From contig JBFMFR010000062.1 of NCBI GenBank assembly GCA_040752025.1, positions 1-40,326 on the forward strand: 40,326 bases of DNA, in the 5' to 3' direction. Within the stretch, counting starts at the first letter, position 1. Every line of letters starts with the position of its first letter. A model generated the notes under the pieces. It did no database searches and was not told where the DNA came from. It saw only the letters and a list, made by a program, of their open reading frames with translations. The stretch is from JBFMFR01 sp040752025 (GTDB taxonomy: Bacteria; Chloroflexota; Anaerolineae; Anaerolineales; UBA4823). The translations under genes were made by a program, and so were the position numbers. Positions 40,315-40,326 of the stretch are shown one piece after another.

Positions 40315-40326
40315 TGAAGAAACTAA
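40315..40326 (+). CDS. start of a probable fifth array protein (partial)
   Basis: Only MKKL is visible before the window ends. ATGAAGAAACT is identical to the first 11 bases of the array genes, the promoter has the same TTGACT -35, and ATAAGGAG precedes the ATG. Four codons cannot prove homology; MKK starts are common for signal peptides. Confidence 0.45.

Overview
The window is about 40 kb of GC-rich bacterial DNA (third codon positions strongly G/C). Its gene styles suggest a Chloroflexota (Anaerolineae-like) chromosome: 7TM histidine kinases, serine/threonine kinases, CHAT-protease proteins, M28 lipoprotein peptidases, very large multidomain proteins and common intergenic MAG-type repeats. 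This placement is inference; there is no rRNA or other phylogenetic marker here. I see no tRNA, rRNA, CRISPR array, transposase, phage gene or replication origin.

Layout. (1) 1-3.1 kb: a truncated PNPOx-family gene, a small unknown gene, and a minus-strand cluster of ChrB-like protein, MFS exporter and a helical two-repeat protein (chromate/metal stress flavour). (2) 3.3-7.2 kb: a duplicated pair of 7TM-PAS histidine kinases around one stand-alone receiver protein. (3) 7.3-16.6 kb: mostly housekeeping and accessory enzymes (GT4 glycosyltransferase, M28 lipoprotein peptidase, alpha/beta hydrolase, a decayed toxin-antitoxin fusion, methyltransferase, NUDIX, SDR, cupin). This stretch also holds an ABC-F ATPase behind an attenuator-like leader, a HEAT-type protein and a CoA-binding protein. 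(4) 16.6-22.9 kb: a repeat-filled gap, then a signalling island: zinc-ribbon membrane protein, Ser/Thr kinase-receiver-LuxR fusion, NarL-type histidine kinase, a second kinase lacking its ATPase domain, a receiver protein and an acyltransferase-3 membrane protein. (5) 23-25 kb: L-lactate dehydrogenase and a tandem GNAT, both on the minus strand.

(6) 25.1-34.9 kb is the most unusual part: a four-gene plus-strand operon. Gene 1 encodes a ~1858-residue protein with, in order, a glycosidase-like TIM barrel, a macro-like domain, a degenerate Ras/Roc-type GTPase-like domain, a LuxR-type HTH, a CHAT caspase-like protease and an McrB-like AAA+ ATPase. It is followed by an McrC/DUF2357-like partner with no visible nuclease, a second caspase-clan (C25-like) protease, and a secreted/transmembrane coiled-coil protein. 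I read this as a candidate protease-armed relative of McrBC conflict systems; the function is inferred, the domain order is visible.

(7) 35.0-40.3 kb: MntP manganese exporter, then a tandem array of four secreted, Trp/Tyr-rich paralogues, each with its own strong promoter and terminator. A Fpg/Nei DNA glycosylase follows, and the start of a fifth probable paralogue runs off the window. Conserved frames with two variable stretches per protein suggest duplication and diversification.
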